From the NCBI GenBank assembly GCA_040954595.2, contig CM082579.2:6944001-7008000 (forward strand): a stretch of 64,000 bases of DNA, in the 5' to 3' direction. The position numbers and the translations under genes are program-made. The notes beneath the pieces were generated by a model. That model was not told where the DNA came from, did no database searches, and was given only the letters and a program-made list of their open reading frames with translations. Position 1 is the stretch's first letter. Every line of letters starts with the position of its first letter. Shown here piece after piece: positions 63,043 to 64,000 of this stretch. The DNA is from Balanoglossus misakiensis (taxonomy: Eukaryota > Hemichordata).

Positions 63043-64000
63043 ATGCTGGCTCCGAAGAAAGTCCAATCTTGTGGCAAGGGGCATTATAAAATGTTCCTAA
63101 ATAAGCAGAGAAGTGCTCTGCAAGTCAGGTACCCATTCCTTACACCACAACAAATCACCAGTAAAGTGAAGACAATGTGGCAGTCCATGTCTGCTGAGAG
63201 AAAGGAGAGAGCCATCCAACAGCTGTCAAGCATGTGAGTTGATACAGTAACAAAATCAGAAGTTGAAAGGAGATTATGCTATATTATTTTACACAATTTT
63301 CAAATCAAGATGAAATCACCCATCAGCATAGAAATAAGATTCGAGAACATCATAAGTCAAGAGTAAGTAGCCTAGTATTTGCTTTGGTTTAGTACATATT
63401 CTCATTGGGGGGGGGGGGGGGGATACCCAAACGGGGCGATTCCCTTTAAGGGGGAAACGTCCAGAAAAGGCAATAGACTGGTTTCACTTCAGTCAATAAC
63501 ATTTTGTGGTGTTGTGAATCAACAGCCACTCACCTCTGAAGAATTTATTCAAGAAGAGAGCAGTGACAGAAGGCTCCGAGAAGAAATTATCTGAGAACAG
63601 CCAATCAGACAGCAAAAATTCAACACCACGCGTCAAGACTCCCACTCAGACGTTCCGATATGGGCGAATGAAGAAGCTGACCACTGCCCAGATTTCCAAG
63701 GCATTTGCCACCCATGGTATTCTTGTTGAAAGGTATGATGATAGTCATGAAATGCAGCTTGGGAAAATGTTAGTCATATTAGATTACAACATTTGGGTGT
63801 GACATCATTGCATAAAAGAATTGATGAGTGTAATTGTTCTTTAAAAAAATGGTTCCATCAATCTCTTATGCTATACCAGGGTGTTATATCGGTTCTTTGC
63901 TTTTTTTATTGCTTGTGCTACCAACAAACCTCAGCGTGTGAAACCTTTTGCAACAGACACTTCTCTCTTTTTCACAACCAGAAAAGGGAAAGAAAAGAAA
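63043..64000 (+). CDS. HMG-box-like protein, N-terminal part (runs off right edge)
   Basis: Coding exons are 63043-63233, 63526-63732 and 63982 onward; phases agree. The first exon (acceptor at 63036) starts MLAPKKVQSCGKGHYKMF and contains an HMG-box-like core: FLNKQRSALQVRYPFL, TPQQITSKVKTMWQSMSAER. The Trp, the helix-1 basic residues and the S/T-x-x-I-S/T-K-x-x-x-x-M-W pattern match the family, which bends DNA in the nucleus. The second exon is Lys/Ser-rich (HSPLKNLFKKRAVTEGSEKK) and ends FRYGRMKKLTTAQISKAFAT, which was not recognised. The box begins within 15 residues of the start. The protein identity beyond HMG-like is unknown. Confidence 0.7.
63407..63422 (+). repeat. Poly-G run in HMG-box gene intron
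   Basis: Sixteen consecutive G between coding exons. Confidence 0.9.

Noticed and set aside
62677-63084. Minus-strand 135-codon frame
   Set aside because: Crosses the acceptor and start of the HMG-like gene on the other strand and shows no domain.

Overview
The window is eukaryotic nuclear DNA. Genes are split into short exons with GT-AG introns, there is an intronic tRNA gene, and the protein families are animal. The set (NEK1, a CUB/EGF adhesion GPCR, a fungal-type alpha-amylase, a nucleoside hydrolase, a cytosolic sulfotransferase) plus scattered motifs such as taggcctac and tacatgtacatgta suggest an invertebrate deuterostome (hemichordate, echinoderm or cephalochordate). The exact organism is inference.

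Layout. (1) 16-7947 (+): the last 21 coding exons of a NEK1-like kinase gene; the kinase domain lies left of the window. (2) 7948-15152: its 3' UTR and a gene-poor stretch with a tRNA-like SINE candidate. (3) 15153-16352 (-): an intronless class A GPCR. (4) 18790-47878 (-): a very long adhesion GPCR gene of at least 28 exons (signal peptide, two CUB, three EGF, HRM, GAIN/GPS, 7TM, tail). Its CUB2-EGF1 intron is 16.2 kb and almost all of it is one tandem array of 88-bp and 87-bp units (29.96-46.0 kb). A tRNA-Leu(TAA) gene sits antisense in another intron. (5) 49072-53249 (-): a complete 11-exon GH13 alpha-amylase, 504 aa, closest in motifs to fungal Taka-amylase. (6) 53.25-55.9 kb: a foldback element, a dispersed repeat and a 120-bp ATG microsatellite. 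(7) 55906-57814 (+): a complete 4-exon nucleoside hydrolase, 314 aa. (8) 59530-61793 (+): a 6-exon cytosolic sulfotransferase, 281 aa. (9) 63043 to the right edge (+): the start of an HMG-box-like gene.

The genes are not functionally clustered. The window joins ciliary/DNA-damage kinase, receptor and metabolic genes, as is usual in animal genomes. Exon borders were placed by hand from splice signals and checked by codon-phase arithmetic. The one junction that does not close is within CUB2 of the adhesion GPCR. The strongest unexplained structure is the intronic array: roughly 180 units in two diverged families, arranged in alternating blocks with higher-order duplications. The 87-bp family is exactly 29 codons long and therefore keeps long reading frames open.
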